A stretch of 64,000 nt of DNA, taken from assembly GCA_026214975.1 (NCBI GenBank), contig CM047815.1, positions 61,139,852 to 61,203,851 of the forward strand, read 5' to 3'. Source of the DNA: Gentiana macrophylla. Taxonomy: Eukaryota; Streptophyta; Magnoliopsida; Gentianales; Gentianaceae. Shown piece after piece: positions 32,475 through 42,493 of this stretch; position 1 is the first letter of the stretch, and each line of letters opens with the position of its first letter. The notes under the pieces are model-generated. The model was not told where the DNA came from. It saw nothing but the letters and a program-made list of their open reading frames with translations, and searched no databases. The position numbers were made by a program, and so were the translations under genes.

Positions 32475-32873
32475 ATGGATTTCGGTGTTCAGCCAGAGGA
32501 GTTACCTTTCCTTAGGAAGATCCCACTAATCACTGTAGATGATGGACCGGGAGGAACCATCGTTTTGCACGTAGATTTTGACATTATTACCCGCGTCAGG
32601 ACTGTCACCTATGTTCTTATTGTTCCCCGCTGTTCGGGAGGTGGAGACTTCACTACTGAGGAGTTACAGGAGGCTCTAGGACGTCCGTACACAATCCTTA
32701 ATGATCCGATGCTGACAGATTTAGCGCTAGTGCTGCAAGCTGAACATTTTCGAGGTGTTGATGTAGCTGGTGAGGATTGGGGTTTGCAAGATTCGTATGA
32801 CTTCCCTCCGGCGATTGACATGCTCCGCCGTCTTATTCGAGTGATAGATTGGTCGGCCATTTACGATGACTAG
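32475..32873 (+). CDS. Intact 132-codon ORF between Athila pol and the 498-codon ORF, unknown function
   Basis: ATG 32475 to TAG 32871-32873, no internal stop, in a region where the preceding pol is full of breaks. The product is acidic and soluble, with a beta-rich N-terminal half (ITVDDGPGGTIVLHVDFDII, VTYVLIVPRCSG) and helical segments later (TTEELQEALGRPYTILND, LTDLALVLQAEHF, AIDMLRRLIRVI). There is no signal peptide, membrane span or Cys/His cluster, and I recognise no family. It ends 17 bp before a copy of the hairpin motif that also follows pol. It could be an accessory protein of this lineage or a remnant with a lucky open frame. Confidence 0.5.
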   Translation: MDFGVQPEELPFLRKIPLITVDDGPGGTIVLHVDFDIITRVRTVTYVLIVPRCSGGGDFTTEELQEALGRPYTILNDPMLTDLALVLQAEHFRGVDVAGEDWGLQDSYDFPPAIDMLRRLIRVIDWSAIYDD

Positions 32874-32889
32874 CGTTCTTAGGTTGTTT

Positions 32890-32941
32890 CGTCGAGCCAA
32901 CGACGTGAAACAAAAGCGCTTAGTGGGAGGCAACCCACTAT
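32890..32941 (+). other. Two-hairpin motif after the 132-codon ORF (copy 2)
   Basis: CGTCGAGCCAACGACG forms a 5-bp stem. After AAAAGCGCT a second stem TAGTGGG-AGGCAA-CCCACTA follows. Stem sequences differ from copy 1 but pairing is kept. Confidence 0.65.
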
Positions 32942-33304
32942 TTTCTATCTATTTTCTATTTGTTTTCTAGTAATTTTATGTACTCCGTTGATTTCCAGTT
33001 GTATTTGTGAAGTTTTATTTAAGTTTAATGAGAAAATGCAAGTTTGAATTGAAATTGTATGAAATTTTCTAAATTTTGCTATTTTTCTCTATTGGACGCC
33101 CGTCCAGTTCCCTGGCCGCCCGTCCACCATGCACAAATATTGAACGAGTGTCCAACATTCTTGGACGCCCGTCTGAGAAACCTCTTTCAACGCTGTATGT
33201 AAATTTAGTATATGGGCGAGCGTCTATTTCTATGGACGCCCCGTCCAGTTCATGTGGCCTCCAATTAACGCCTGCTCGATTACTGACGTCCGTCCAGCCC
33301 CTGC
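32942..33304 (+). promoter_or_regulatory. Internal upstream region with GACG/CGTC box cluster
   Basis: Between 33093 and 33300 there are about eight boxes of the GGACGCCCGTCC type and variants (for example 33093-33104, 33122-33127, 33163-33170, 33233-33246, 33287-33296). The same class of boxes precedes the TATA box in all four Athila LTRs here, so this may be an internal promoter region. Inference. Confidence 0.5.
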
Positions 33305-33314
33305 CTATATATAC
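33305..33314 (+). promoter_or_regulatory. Internal TATA box before the 498-codon ORF
   Basis: CTATATATAC directly follows the box cluster and is followed by a C/A-rich, leader-like sequence. It lies 575-584 bp before the ATG. Confidence 0.5.
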
Positions 33315-33610
33315 ATCTTCAACCCATGGAAACTCACTTTTTCAGAGTTTCAAATACACAAACCCGACTTTTGCCCTCCTCTTGCCCTAAAATCCTTGTT
33401 TCTACACCAAATTGGGCGCTTCAAAGTCCAACAAACAGCTCTCAATCCCCTCTTGTCGATTTTCCACTCCAAATCCTCCAACAAACATCCATTAATTCGA
33501 TTCAGGGATTTAGTTGGTGCGACTGTTTTGAAAAAAATTTGATTTTTGGGTTCAATTTGGCATTGTTTGGACTTCTAATCCGTTCTATCATCATCCCATC
33601 ATCATATTTG

Positions 33611-33882
33611 GTAAGATTTTGTAAGCTTTTCCTAGTTTTTGCATGTTTTTTTTGAGTCGATCTTCGAGTCGACTGTTTTATAGGAGTTTTCTCTTACTTG
33701 TTTTTCCTTTTTGTTCTGTTCTTGTTTCTTGTTCTGTGGTGATATGGGATGTTGATGGATGATGTTGGATGGTCTGCATTGCCGTTTTACTGTGGTTGGG
33801 TTGTTTGGGAAATCCCGTTTGGACGATAAACGGGTGGTTTGTTTGAATTGTGGTGTTGGGGTTGTTGGTTGTTTAGTTTTAG
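33611..33882 (+). other. Candidate 5'-UTR intron of the 498-codon ORF
   Basis: TTTG/GTAAGATTTT at 33611 is a good plant donor. The segment is T-rich and ends TTTAGTTTTAG at 33882 (or GTTCAG at 33888), just before ATG 33889. Leader introns before the ATG are common in expressed plant genes. Not proven. Confidence 0.4.
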
Positions 33883-33888
33883 GTTCAG

Positions 33889-35385
33889 ATGGTGCATAAA
33901 CAGGTTCAGAAACGGCATGGTAAGGGTGTAGCTAAGGAACCTGCCAAGAGGAGTAAGGGTGTGGACCCCACCTTAGTCAATCCAACCCAAGGTATTCGTA
34001 TTGGTGAGCGTCAAAATCCTCCTAGAGGTCAACCTAGAGTTCCTTTGCGGGATGAGTCTGAGTCGGGTTCTGACACTGATGGTGAGCCCTTAGTAAGCAG
34101 GATGGCTAGGGTGTCAGAGACTCGAGGTGCGAGAGATGCCAATGAACCCAGGGGTGGAGCTGAGGAAGAAACTGAGGGAGATGAGCCGGTTAGACAGAGA
34201 GTGAGACCCGCTATCCCTATTCCCTTTGCTCGTAGATTCATCAACCCTAAGGCGATGGAGGTCTATAATAAGCATTATCTAACGAGGACGATGTTGATCG
34301 AGCGAGCTATCCTTGAGCCTCAAGTTGATCCGTTATTTGTGAAGTTATTGAGGGATAGGAAGTGGGGAGCTTTGATGGTAACTCCGAGGACCCCGGTTAA
34401 TGCTACGTTGGTCCGTGAATTTTATGCCAATTGCTCAGAGACGGATTTGGCAGGCGGAGGTGTGACGGTTCGAGGGGTTAAGGTGCCATTTACACCGGAG
34501 GTTATCAATAGGAAGTACGGATTAGATCCTTTTGAGGGGTTGGACTATAAGGAGGCGATTAAAGCTAAAATGGATGCCGGTGAGGATCCGTTGGAGGAGT
34601 TACGGATGTTGGTATGCCCGGAGGTACCGTGGACATTTAGGCCGGGTGGAGATAGGAAAGAGTTTATCACTACTAGTTGGACAGAGGATTGGAAGGTCCA
34701 GTGTCGGTTTATCCAGAACAGGTTGTTGCCTAAGAACAACCTGACTCACTTCCACATTGGTGACCTTGGAATGCTGTACGCCTTGAACTTCAAGCTCAAT
34801 GTTGATGTGGGGCAAGCGATTTTCGACGAGGTGGCCATGAATCAGAAAGTGTATACACGATGCTTGATCTGTCCACATTTGATCCACGGTCTCTGTCAGG
34901 ATGCTCGAGTTCCCGAGTACAAGACCGATCACAAGCCGAAGAATCCTAGGTTCTTGCAAAGGGAGAAAGTGAAATCTTCGGGACATCCTGAGCCGGAGGC
35001 ACCTCAGGAGCCTGGTTCTTCGTCAGCACCGCCTCGACCCTCCCCCCTTCCTACTTTATCTCCCGCTGTCAGGATGCGGTTAAGCATGGCCAATAGTTTC
35101 CGGGAGTGGATGGGCAATCTTCAGGATACGCAGAACAACATTTTGTCAATTCTTCAGTGTATCTGTGAGGGCCGGCAGCCGAGGGACGACAGAACCTTCA
35201 ATCCGAGCTCCGTTGATTTTCTCTTTGCTGATGATATTGAGCAGGCCATTGCGGATGTTTTACACGAGTCTGAGTCATCTTCAGACGAGGAGCAGCCTGA
35301 CTCGGCAGAGAGGACTACGGCACCACCTTCTGGACCCTCTTCTGATCCCCCGGCTGATGATTCTGCGGCGCCGAGCCAACCGTGA
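33889..35385 (+). CDS. Intact 498-codon extra ORF with plant-transposon-type domain
   Basis: ATG 33889 to TGA 35383-35385 without a break. Residues 1-110 are charged and disordered with basic patches (KRHGKGVAKEPAKRSKG, RETEG-like acidic runs). About 110-350 form the putative plant transposon protein domain (Pfam Transposase_32 type): FARRFINPKAMEVYNKHYL, TPVNATLVREFYANCSETDL, VRGVKVPFTPEVINRKYGLD, WKVQCRFIQNRLLPKNNLTH and FKLNVDVGQAIFDEVAMNQK. After 350 come a Pro/Ser linker, a short helical piece and a Ser/Asp/Pro-rich acidic tail. No membrane span, so it is not env-like. The domain matches the broken ORF at 1689-2484. It sits where Athila elements carry a third gene, in sense. Function unknown. 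Being intact beside a wrecked pol is notable. Confidence 0.75.
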   Translation: MVHKQVQKRHGKGVAKEPAKRSKGVDPTLVNPTQGIRIGERQNPPRGQPRVPLRDESESGSDTDGEPLVSRMARVSETRGARDANEPRGGAEEETEGDEPVRQRVRPAIPIPFARRFINPKAMEVYNKHYLTRTMLIERAILEPQVDPLFVKLLRDRKWGALMVTPRTPVNATLVREFYANCSETDLAGGGVTVRGVKVPFTPEVINRKYGLDPFEGLDYKEAIKAKMDAGEDPLEELRMLVCPEVPWTFRPGGDRKEFITTSWTEDWKVQCRFIQNRLLPKNNLTHFHIGDLGMLYALNFKLNVDVGQAIFDEVAMNQKVYTRCLICPHLIHGLCQDARVPEYKTDHKPKNPRFLQREKVKSSGHPEPEAPQEPGSSSAPPRPSPLPTLSPAVRMRLSMANSFREWMGNLQDTQNNILSILQCICEGRQPRDDRTFNPSSVDFLFADDIEQAIADVLHESESSSDEEQPDSAERTTAPPSGPSSDPPADDSAAPSQP

Positions 35386-36823
35386 TTTTATTTGTTTGAT
35401 TATTGCTTTTGGGGTTTTGTATGATTGATCTTATAAGATTCGTTGTACTTTTGCTACTGCTACTATTTCTTTTCGATGGATCATGTAAGCCATAAGGCAC
35501 CCGTACTTTTATTATTTTGGTGGTTTTGTGCTACTTTGGTTGTATTGGATACTTTATCTCTCGTTATTACTTGATTTTGTTATCTCTTTTCATTCTGGTA
35601 TACTCCCCCGTTTTTCCCCAAGATATTTCCGTGTTTGTCAAGTCGTGCAGGTGTATTTCTAGCGGTTTTGTCGAGCTACAGTGTAAGGTTACGAGTTCTA
35701 AGTGTAACTAGATAGGCTCCGGCCTGACCAACGTTCGAGTAACGCTTGAAATCAGCTAAGTCTTTTATCTTTTCTTTCATTCTGCACAACATGAGGACAT
35801 GTTGCTCTTTAAGTGTGGGGGAGGGGAATGTTCGATATGTATCTACACATTTGGTTAATTCGAAATGAGCTAGAATTTTAAAATTTCTCGACATTTTTGT
35901 TTTTGTTTTGTCCCGAGTAGGCAATTCATTTCAAAGTTCGTTATTCTAACAGTCATTTAAGCTATATATCATATGTTTGATAAGTTAGTTGTTTCACCCG
36001 TTATCTATTTTTCACGAGCCATAGTGAATGATGAGCTAATTTATAAAGTTATACCCCTTTTGGATTAGTGATTTTTGTTTTCTTATAAGTCATGTGCTTA
36101 GTGCTACGTATATATCTTGAGATTTATGATAGTTTGTATTTAGATCCGGAGTATGTTATACTGTGAATATCTAAGGTTTGAATGTGATAAGTAACACGTA
36201 ACTTATTGTCAAATGAAAAAGTTGAAAAGTAAATGAATTAGTTGGGTGTGTCGGAAGCTAGTCGATGATTTGAGTGCGATAGGTATACCACGATGTCCTA
36301 TACCACTATGATGACCAAAGCTCACGATAAATGTAAAAGTCGCTTTATGATTGGAGTAAGGTAGAGTATATCTCGAATATCCTATTCTTCTATGACAGGG
36401 CAAGAGCTCATTCTGATGTGTGTTTAAAAGTGAAATAGTTAAATCAACTTATATAAGAAGTGGTATGAATGAATGAAAGACTTAGTTATCGCTCATCTTA
36501 TCCCCAAAGATAAACCGATGTGATATGTCGTAGGATTATCCTCTGAGTATGTCAGAAATGTCCTAAATGTATTCTATCATCTTTTTCGGGATATGTCACG
36601 TTTTGTAGGGTACATCTTATAAGTATCAGTTATCTCTAGTTTGAAGGGGGTATTAACTAGTTTGCTTGAAATTTTCAAGTTTGGACTTATTGGAAGTTTG
36701 TTATGGCTTTGCACACACACCGGGGTGAACCTCTAAGTTATTGAATATGCGTTATATGTGCTGAGATGTCTATCTTTTTCCGAGCCTTGGTTTCGTTTTG
36801 TTTTGCTCGGGACGAGCAAAAGC
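35386..36823 (+). other. Long 3' untranslated region of the inner Athila element
   Basis: No coding region. CAACATGAGGACATGTTG (35787-35804) is a perfect hairpin. It is followed by TTAAGTGTGGGGGAGGGG at 35809-35826, an internal copy of the polypurine tract 1015 bp before the real one. The rest is homologous to 39030-40280 of the outer element. Confidence 0.7.
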
Positions 36824-36839
36824 TTAAGTGTGGGGGAGT
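36824..36839 (+). promoter_or_regulatory. Polypurine tract of the inner Athila element
   Basis: TTAAGTGTGGGGGAGT directly before the 3' LTR at 36840. Confidence 0.8.
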
Positions 36840-38389
36840 TGTTAAGGGTGAATTTATACGATTTATAACGCTATATTTTATGATATTTTCCCCCGTATTT
36901 GTATAAATTGCATAAGAAACGGATGTTTAATGGAATTATTGAGAAGATGAGTTCTTTAAATGAGTTAATCGCAAAACAGGTTAATTTATGTGTTTTAATT
37001 GTGATTTTATGGTTATTTGGACGATATTACATTTTGCGATGTTTTTATGTGTTGTAGATACATGTTCGAGGCTCAAAAGATGACCAAAAGTTGATTAAGT
37101 TCGAGCTAATTGATAAGAAAGATAATGAAGATTTGATTTGATAAAAAGAGATAGAGATGAAGAAATCAAGATGAAGTCGACTCGAACTAACGCCCAAAGA
37201 TCTTAAATCGCCCGCGACGCCCGGACGGACGGGCGTCCAGGAGGAGCTTTTACATTCAGGATTATCAGATTTTTCGTGGACGAGCGTCCAATTTGAAGAA
37301 GGACGGGCGTCTGATCCAGCTCGGCCCGACTCGAAGAAGTTTACATAAGCTGGACGGGCGTTCACCCTTTCCAGACGGGCGTCCGTCGGCCGACTTAGTG
37401 AAACCGACTTCACAATCTATATATAGCGGCTGTTTTCTCCACCTATGATATATCAGATATTCATTATTCAAAACCCTAAACCTAGAGGCAGCTTTAGGCT
37501 GCGTTTTTACTTCTTTTATTCCAGTTTTTATGCTTTTAATTTCTAGATAAACAACTTCAAATTTATGTACCTTTCTCAAGCTTTTCGAGTTGATCAAGTG
37601 ATGTCTAGAGGCTAAAGCCTTATCAAACGAGCATTGTGAAGCCATCCAACACGTTTTGATTCCGTTTCTACGATTATATTGTGAGTTCTATCTAAAGTTG
37701 TTTCCTTTATCAATGTTTATATTGTTTAAATTGCAATTGTATCGAAAGACTTGCATGTTATGATTGTTTATGTTGATGAAAATCTCTATAAACCTTAGAT
37801 CATCATGATAAGGAATAGTTGTTTAATCTATCATAACGAGAGTTAATAGGTTAATTTGCTATGTTAAAATTCACACCTTTGATTAGTAAAATCGTTAATC
37901 TTAGATCGGAAGATATAAATTAATAGGTGAATTACCTAAGAAATTAGGGTTCATGTTTTAGACAAGGTGAAACCACAACTTGGTTAGAAAACGCAATATA
38001 ATCGAGATAGGAATTGATACTTGTTAGGATAGGTGGATCAATCGCTCGTTTGTTCGTTAAAACTTGAGTTTAATCCCGTGAAACTTGAATTGTTTAGCTT
38101 AGTTAGTCCTTTATCGCATATTTAGTTTAGTTTAAATTTGTTCGCAACCCGTATCTTCCCTGGCTTTAGATCTATTCTTCTATCCAGTTTTACTTTTTGT
38201 TATCTTTCGTTTTAGTTATTCCCTGTTTAGTTATTTGTTGTTTAGTTCTAGTAATCGTGACATTAGTTAGTTAAACAAAAACTAGGGTTAGCAATCGTCA
38301 GTTCCCCGTAAGATCGACCCGGTATTAACCTCTTTACTACGATCCTTGCACTTGAGGTATATCGGATTATAAATTTATTACTTGTTTGC
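36840..38389 (+). repeat. 3' LTR of the inner Athila element, end truncated
   Basis: TGTTAAGGGTGAATTT start. Nearly identical to 24313-25870, including the box cluster (37210-37385) and TATA box (37418-37427). It diverges after TTGTTTGCTTT near 38389, losing the last ~20 bp (…ATCCGTGACA). Confidence 0.88.
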
Positions 38390-40280
38390 TTTTTATATAC
38401 ATGCTTCATTAATTGACATGGATGTTTTATTGTGAGCCTCTGTGGCCTTTGTATATGCGTAGATGTCATGTTCTTTCACCGTTATGGTTTTCTTTCCATC
38501 TATTGCAATCCATGTTGAGTAATTCACCTAGCTAGACGTGATTCTAAATTTGACTTATGATGTTCCTTTTGTCGTCTATCTAGGGTGTTAGGGTTGTTAA
38601 AGGCACGTCTACACTTCACATGGCAAGCTTCTGTGGCTTTGCATAATCAAATTTTTATACGCTTCTGTGGCATTATTGAGTAGATGTTTATATTCTTGAC
38701 CTCGCTTAGATTAGGGCGACATCTATGGAATTAGTTGGGCTAGTTTATTTTCTTTATTTTCGCTTTGCCTTTTGGTATAATTGCATATCATTTAGTTGCA
38801 TTGTATTTTATTTTGTTTTTTTCTTTTCTTTTTAGTGCACCTAGCCCTGCTACTTTGTAGTGTCCTCTATCATTATTTCTGTATGCACATGTTGGGCTTA
38901 TTTGTATTGTAAAGCTTCTGTCGCTTTATGTTTGACGCTTAGGTGTCCTGTGTTTTCCCCGTGTGGTGATTTTTCCATCTGAGCAATTATTTCCTGTGCT
39001 TATATCAAACTTTTATGCGCAATATGTTATACCCCCCCTATGTTCCCCGAGATGTTGCCATGTTGTTCAAGTGTGCAGGATATTTGCGATAGCAATTGTG
39101 AGCTTTCAGATGATATCAGTTTCCGGTGGATGGTCCACAGTCTACTGATTTCTTCAAGCATTTCTGGATCTGGATCTAGACCACCTTCAGAATTGCCACC
39201 TTCGAATTACAATCAGCTAAGTACTCTTATCCGTTCTGTAATTCTGCACAACCTGAGGACATGTTGTGGTTTAAGTGTGGGGGAGGGGAATGGTTATATC
39301 GATCATTTGCTTACTTCGTTATGTTTCTATGCTGAAATGAGCTAAAATTTTCAAAAATTTTGTTCTGTCCCGAGTAAGCGATGCATAATCTTTGTTCGTT
39401 TTTTTATAGTCATTGATGTTGTATACCGTATGTCCAGTAAGTTAGTTGTTTCACCTGAGATCTATTTTTTCACAAGCCATAGTGAATGATGAGCTATAAT
39501 ATAAAGCTATACCCCTTTTGATTAGTGATTTTTGGTTATCTTATAAGTCTTGTGCTTAGTGCTAACGTATATATCTTGAGATTTATGATAGTTTGTATTT
39601 AGATCCGAAGTATGACATACTGTGAATATCTTAGGTTTGAATGTGATAAGCAAAGCGTAACTAAAGTTGTTGAAAAAGTTGAATTTTAAATGAATAAGTT
39701 GGGTGTGTCGGAAGCTGGTCGATGATTTGAGTGCGGTAGGTCATATCACGAATGTCCTATACCACTATGATGACCAAAAGCTCACGACAGTCAGAAGAAG
39801 CTGCCTTATGATTTGAGTAAGGTAGGGTATATCTCGAATATCCTATTCTGCTATGACAGGGCAAGAGCTCATTCTGATGTGTGTTTGAAAGTGAACTAGT
39901 TAATCAACTAATGAATTGTTATGAAATGGATATAAGACTAAGTTATCGCTCATCTTATCCCCCAGGAAAACCGATAGATATGTTTGTAGGGATTATCCTC
40001 TGAGTATTTCAGAAAGGCCCTAGATATATTCTATCATCTTTTTCGGGATATGCCACGTTTTGTAGGGTACATCTTATAAGTATCGTCTATCTCTAGTTTG
40101 AAGGGGGTATTAGCTAGTTTGCTTTGAAATTTTCAAGTTTGGACTTAGTGGAAGTTTACTATGGCTCTGCACACACACCGGGGTGAACCTCTAAGTTATT
40201 GTATATGTGTTATATTCGCTGAGATGTCTATATTTTTCCGAGCCTTGGTTTTGTTTTGTTTTGCTCGGGACGAGCAAAAG
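38390..40280 (+). other. 3' untranslated part of the outer Athila element
   Basis: From about 39030 it matches 35610-36820 of the inner element. 38390-39030 has no match in the inner copy and may be the outer element's own sequence, with GCTTCTGTGGC-like repeats near 38415, 38620 and 38660. The internal polypurine copy is at 39271-39288. No ORF of interest. Confidence 0.6.
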
Positions 40281-40296
40281 CTAAGTGTGGGGGAGT
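40281..40296 (+). promoter_or_regulatory. Polypurine tract of the outer Athila element
   Basis: CTAAGTGTGGGGGAGT directly before the LTR at 40297. Confidence 0.8.
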
Positions 40297-41873
40297 TGTT
40301 AAGGGTGATTTTATACAATTTATTCCGTTATATTTTATAATGATTTCCTCCATATTTGTATAATTTGCATAGAAAATGAGCGTTTAATTGGTTTATTGAG
40401 CAAGTGAGGTTTTAAATGGTTTATTCGCAAAATTAGTTGGATTATGCGTTTTATTGTTGATTTCATGTTTATTTGGATATTATTACATTTTGCGATGTTT
40501 TTGATGTCATGTAGATGCATATTCTCGACCCAAAGAATGATCAAATGAAGATCAAGTTCGAATTATATGATAGAGAGGAGATAAAGTTGGAATTTGATAA
40601 AGGATGTAGAAGGAAGGAAAGGATAAAGATGAAGAAATCAAGTTGTTGATCAAATTGAATGGCGTCCAAGTCCCTCCGGGATGGACGGGCGGTTGATCAT
40701 CCAAACGAGCGCCCATGAAGGTGACTTGATTCGGGATAGACGGATATTGTCATGGACGAAAGCGTCTAGAATAGTGAACGGGCGGCGTCGAGGAGGAAGT
40801 TGATTCGAGAGAGTTTGGACGCCGAAGTGGGACGGGCGTCAAGAAGCAAGTCCAAGGCACCTCGGACGGGCGCCCGTAAAGACGGATGGGCGTCCTTAAG
40901 CCGACATCGCCACACGCCGCCTCGATTTTCTATAAATATCGTAGCGTATTTCAACCCTAATCATACATTATTGAGACCTATTGATACACAATCATTAGGA
41001 GAAAACCACTAGCGCCCCACTTAGGGAGGAGGTCAAGTTGCGATTTTTCTTGTTTTTATATTCGCTTTTTCTATTTCTGCTTGTTGCCATGTTGATGCTG
41101 AAGCTCTGCAACATGAACAGCCTGTGAGATCATTTATTTCAGCTTTCTTTTATTTCTTTTTCTTTGAATAATTTTATGAATGATTTCAATTTAAAGCTTG
41201 TTTCTTTTCCATGATTATATGTTTATGCAACGTATATCGAGAGATTGTTGTTATTGATGTTTACCGTATGACGAGAGTCGGTGTAAACGCTAGATCACCG
41301 TAGGAAAGAATAGATCTTTTTAACCTAAAAATACGAGAGTTGATAGGATAGAATATCTAGATTGTTAGATCTAATAAATCTTGCACCTTGGTTTGAAAAC
41401 GTTAATCTTTAAGATCGAGAGATAAAAGATTGATAGGCGAATTATCTACGAGAGTAGGAATTCATACTTTTGAGAGGTGAATCACATCTTTGATTAAATC
41501 TTCATAAGATAATCTAGGCGGGAAATTAAGGGTTGCGGGATGGTGGATCATGGTTTGTTCTATGTTGATTTGCTTGATCATTATCATGTTCGTTAGTTTT
41601 ATTGTTTTCCTAGTTATAGTTTTATTTACTTTTGTTACATAACGATGTTTTCACGGCTTTGGGTGACAATCCTCTGTCCAGTTTATCTTTTCGTTTTGTT
41701 ATTTTAGGTTTTAATAATAATGGTAACAATCTTAGGAAAATTAATGAACTAGATACCCCGATTCCCTGAGATCGACTCCGGTATTAATCGCTATGCTACG
41801 ATCCCTACACTTGGGGTATACCGGATTTATAAATTTATTACTTGTTTATTTTCATTGCATAAAATCCGAGACA
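40297..41873 (+). repeat. 3' LTR of the outer Athila element
   Basis: 1577 bp, TGTTAAGGG...ATCCGAGACA. Pairs with 22560-24128. Most differences lie in the box cluster, where small indels alter several copies. Confidence 0.92.
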
Positions 41874-41878
41874 GCTGT
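41874..41878. repeat. Target site duplication GCTGT (right)
   Basis: Matches 22555-22559. Confidence 0.85.
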
Positions 41879-42493
41879 AATACCTGTAGATCGATCATTT
41901 GCAGTGCATGGACAATGAATGAACTACTTCCATATCACTCGGCGTAATATGTTGGACGAACTCAAAATCCTGCTAACACAAAGACATCAAAAGCAAACAG
42001 AATAGGCTCAGCATTTCTATCCTTACGATGAAGCATCCATGTGATAGCTTACAAAAAATTAAAAAATAAATTAAAATTCACAATATGCATTTACATATGC
42101 AACACGAGTAATAAATACAATCCAAGTAAAGCATGCAAGCAGAAAAGTAATGCACAACAGCTAGGCGATCTAACAAACTAAATTATTACCCAAATGCTCA
42201 TTCCATCGCCTACAGGTCTGACGAAAAATATATGTGAACACCAAACAATAGCAATACCAACCACTAAATGCTCATTCCTTTGCCTATCATGTATGTAAAC
42301 AAAAATGAATAAACACAAAATAAGCTTTTAATGAAGGCAAGATGTGCAAAGCACGACATGCTCAATACAAAGCATTATATTAAGAATAAAAATAGCATGA
42401 ATTGATTACCAGCCGTGAATCGCATGGTCACGAGGCAAAAGAAAGTGAAAGACATGTTTTTTCTCCTAATTCTTGACCTTCTTCACTCTACTC
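41879..42493. other. Unassigned sequence right of the Athila nest
   Basis: AT-rich; no coding region or repeat recognised. Confidence 0.3.

Larger units (their letters stand above)
24307..38389 (+). mobile_element. Inner Athila-type gypsy element with two intact downstream ORFs
   Basis: Two LTRs (about 24307-25897 and 36840-38389) nearly identical to each other and distinct from the outer pair. Order: LTR, tRNA-Asp primer site, gag, protease, RT-RNase H, integrase, 132-codon ORF, 498-codon ORF, long 3' UTR, PPT, LTR. The first LTR bases are altered (TGGGATAAAAGG instead of TGTTAAGG), and the right LTR stops about 20 bp short of its end. Confidence 0.85.
22560..41873 (+). mobile_element. Outer Athila-type gypsy element, recombinant, enclosing a second Athila copy
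   Basis: LTRs at 22560-24128 and 40297-41873 share TGTTAAGGGTG...CCGAGACA ends and a perfect TSD, so they bound one insertion. Its own internal sequence is reduced to the leader (24129-24306) and the 3' untranslated part (38390-40296). The middle is occupied by a related element with different LTRs. The right LTR of that inner copy lacks its last ~20 bp and no TSD surrounds it, so simple nested insertion is not shown; recombination between family members is as likely. Confidence 0.8.

Noticed and set aside
33889..35385. Envelope-like gene of an Athila element
   Set aside because: No signal peptide, membrane span or coiled fusion-type region; the domain is of the plant transposon type.
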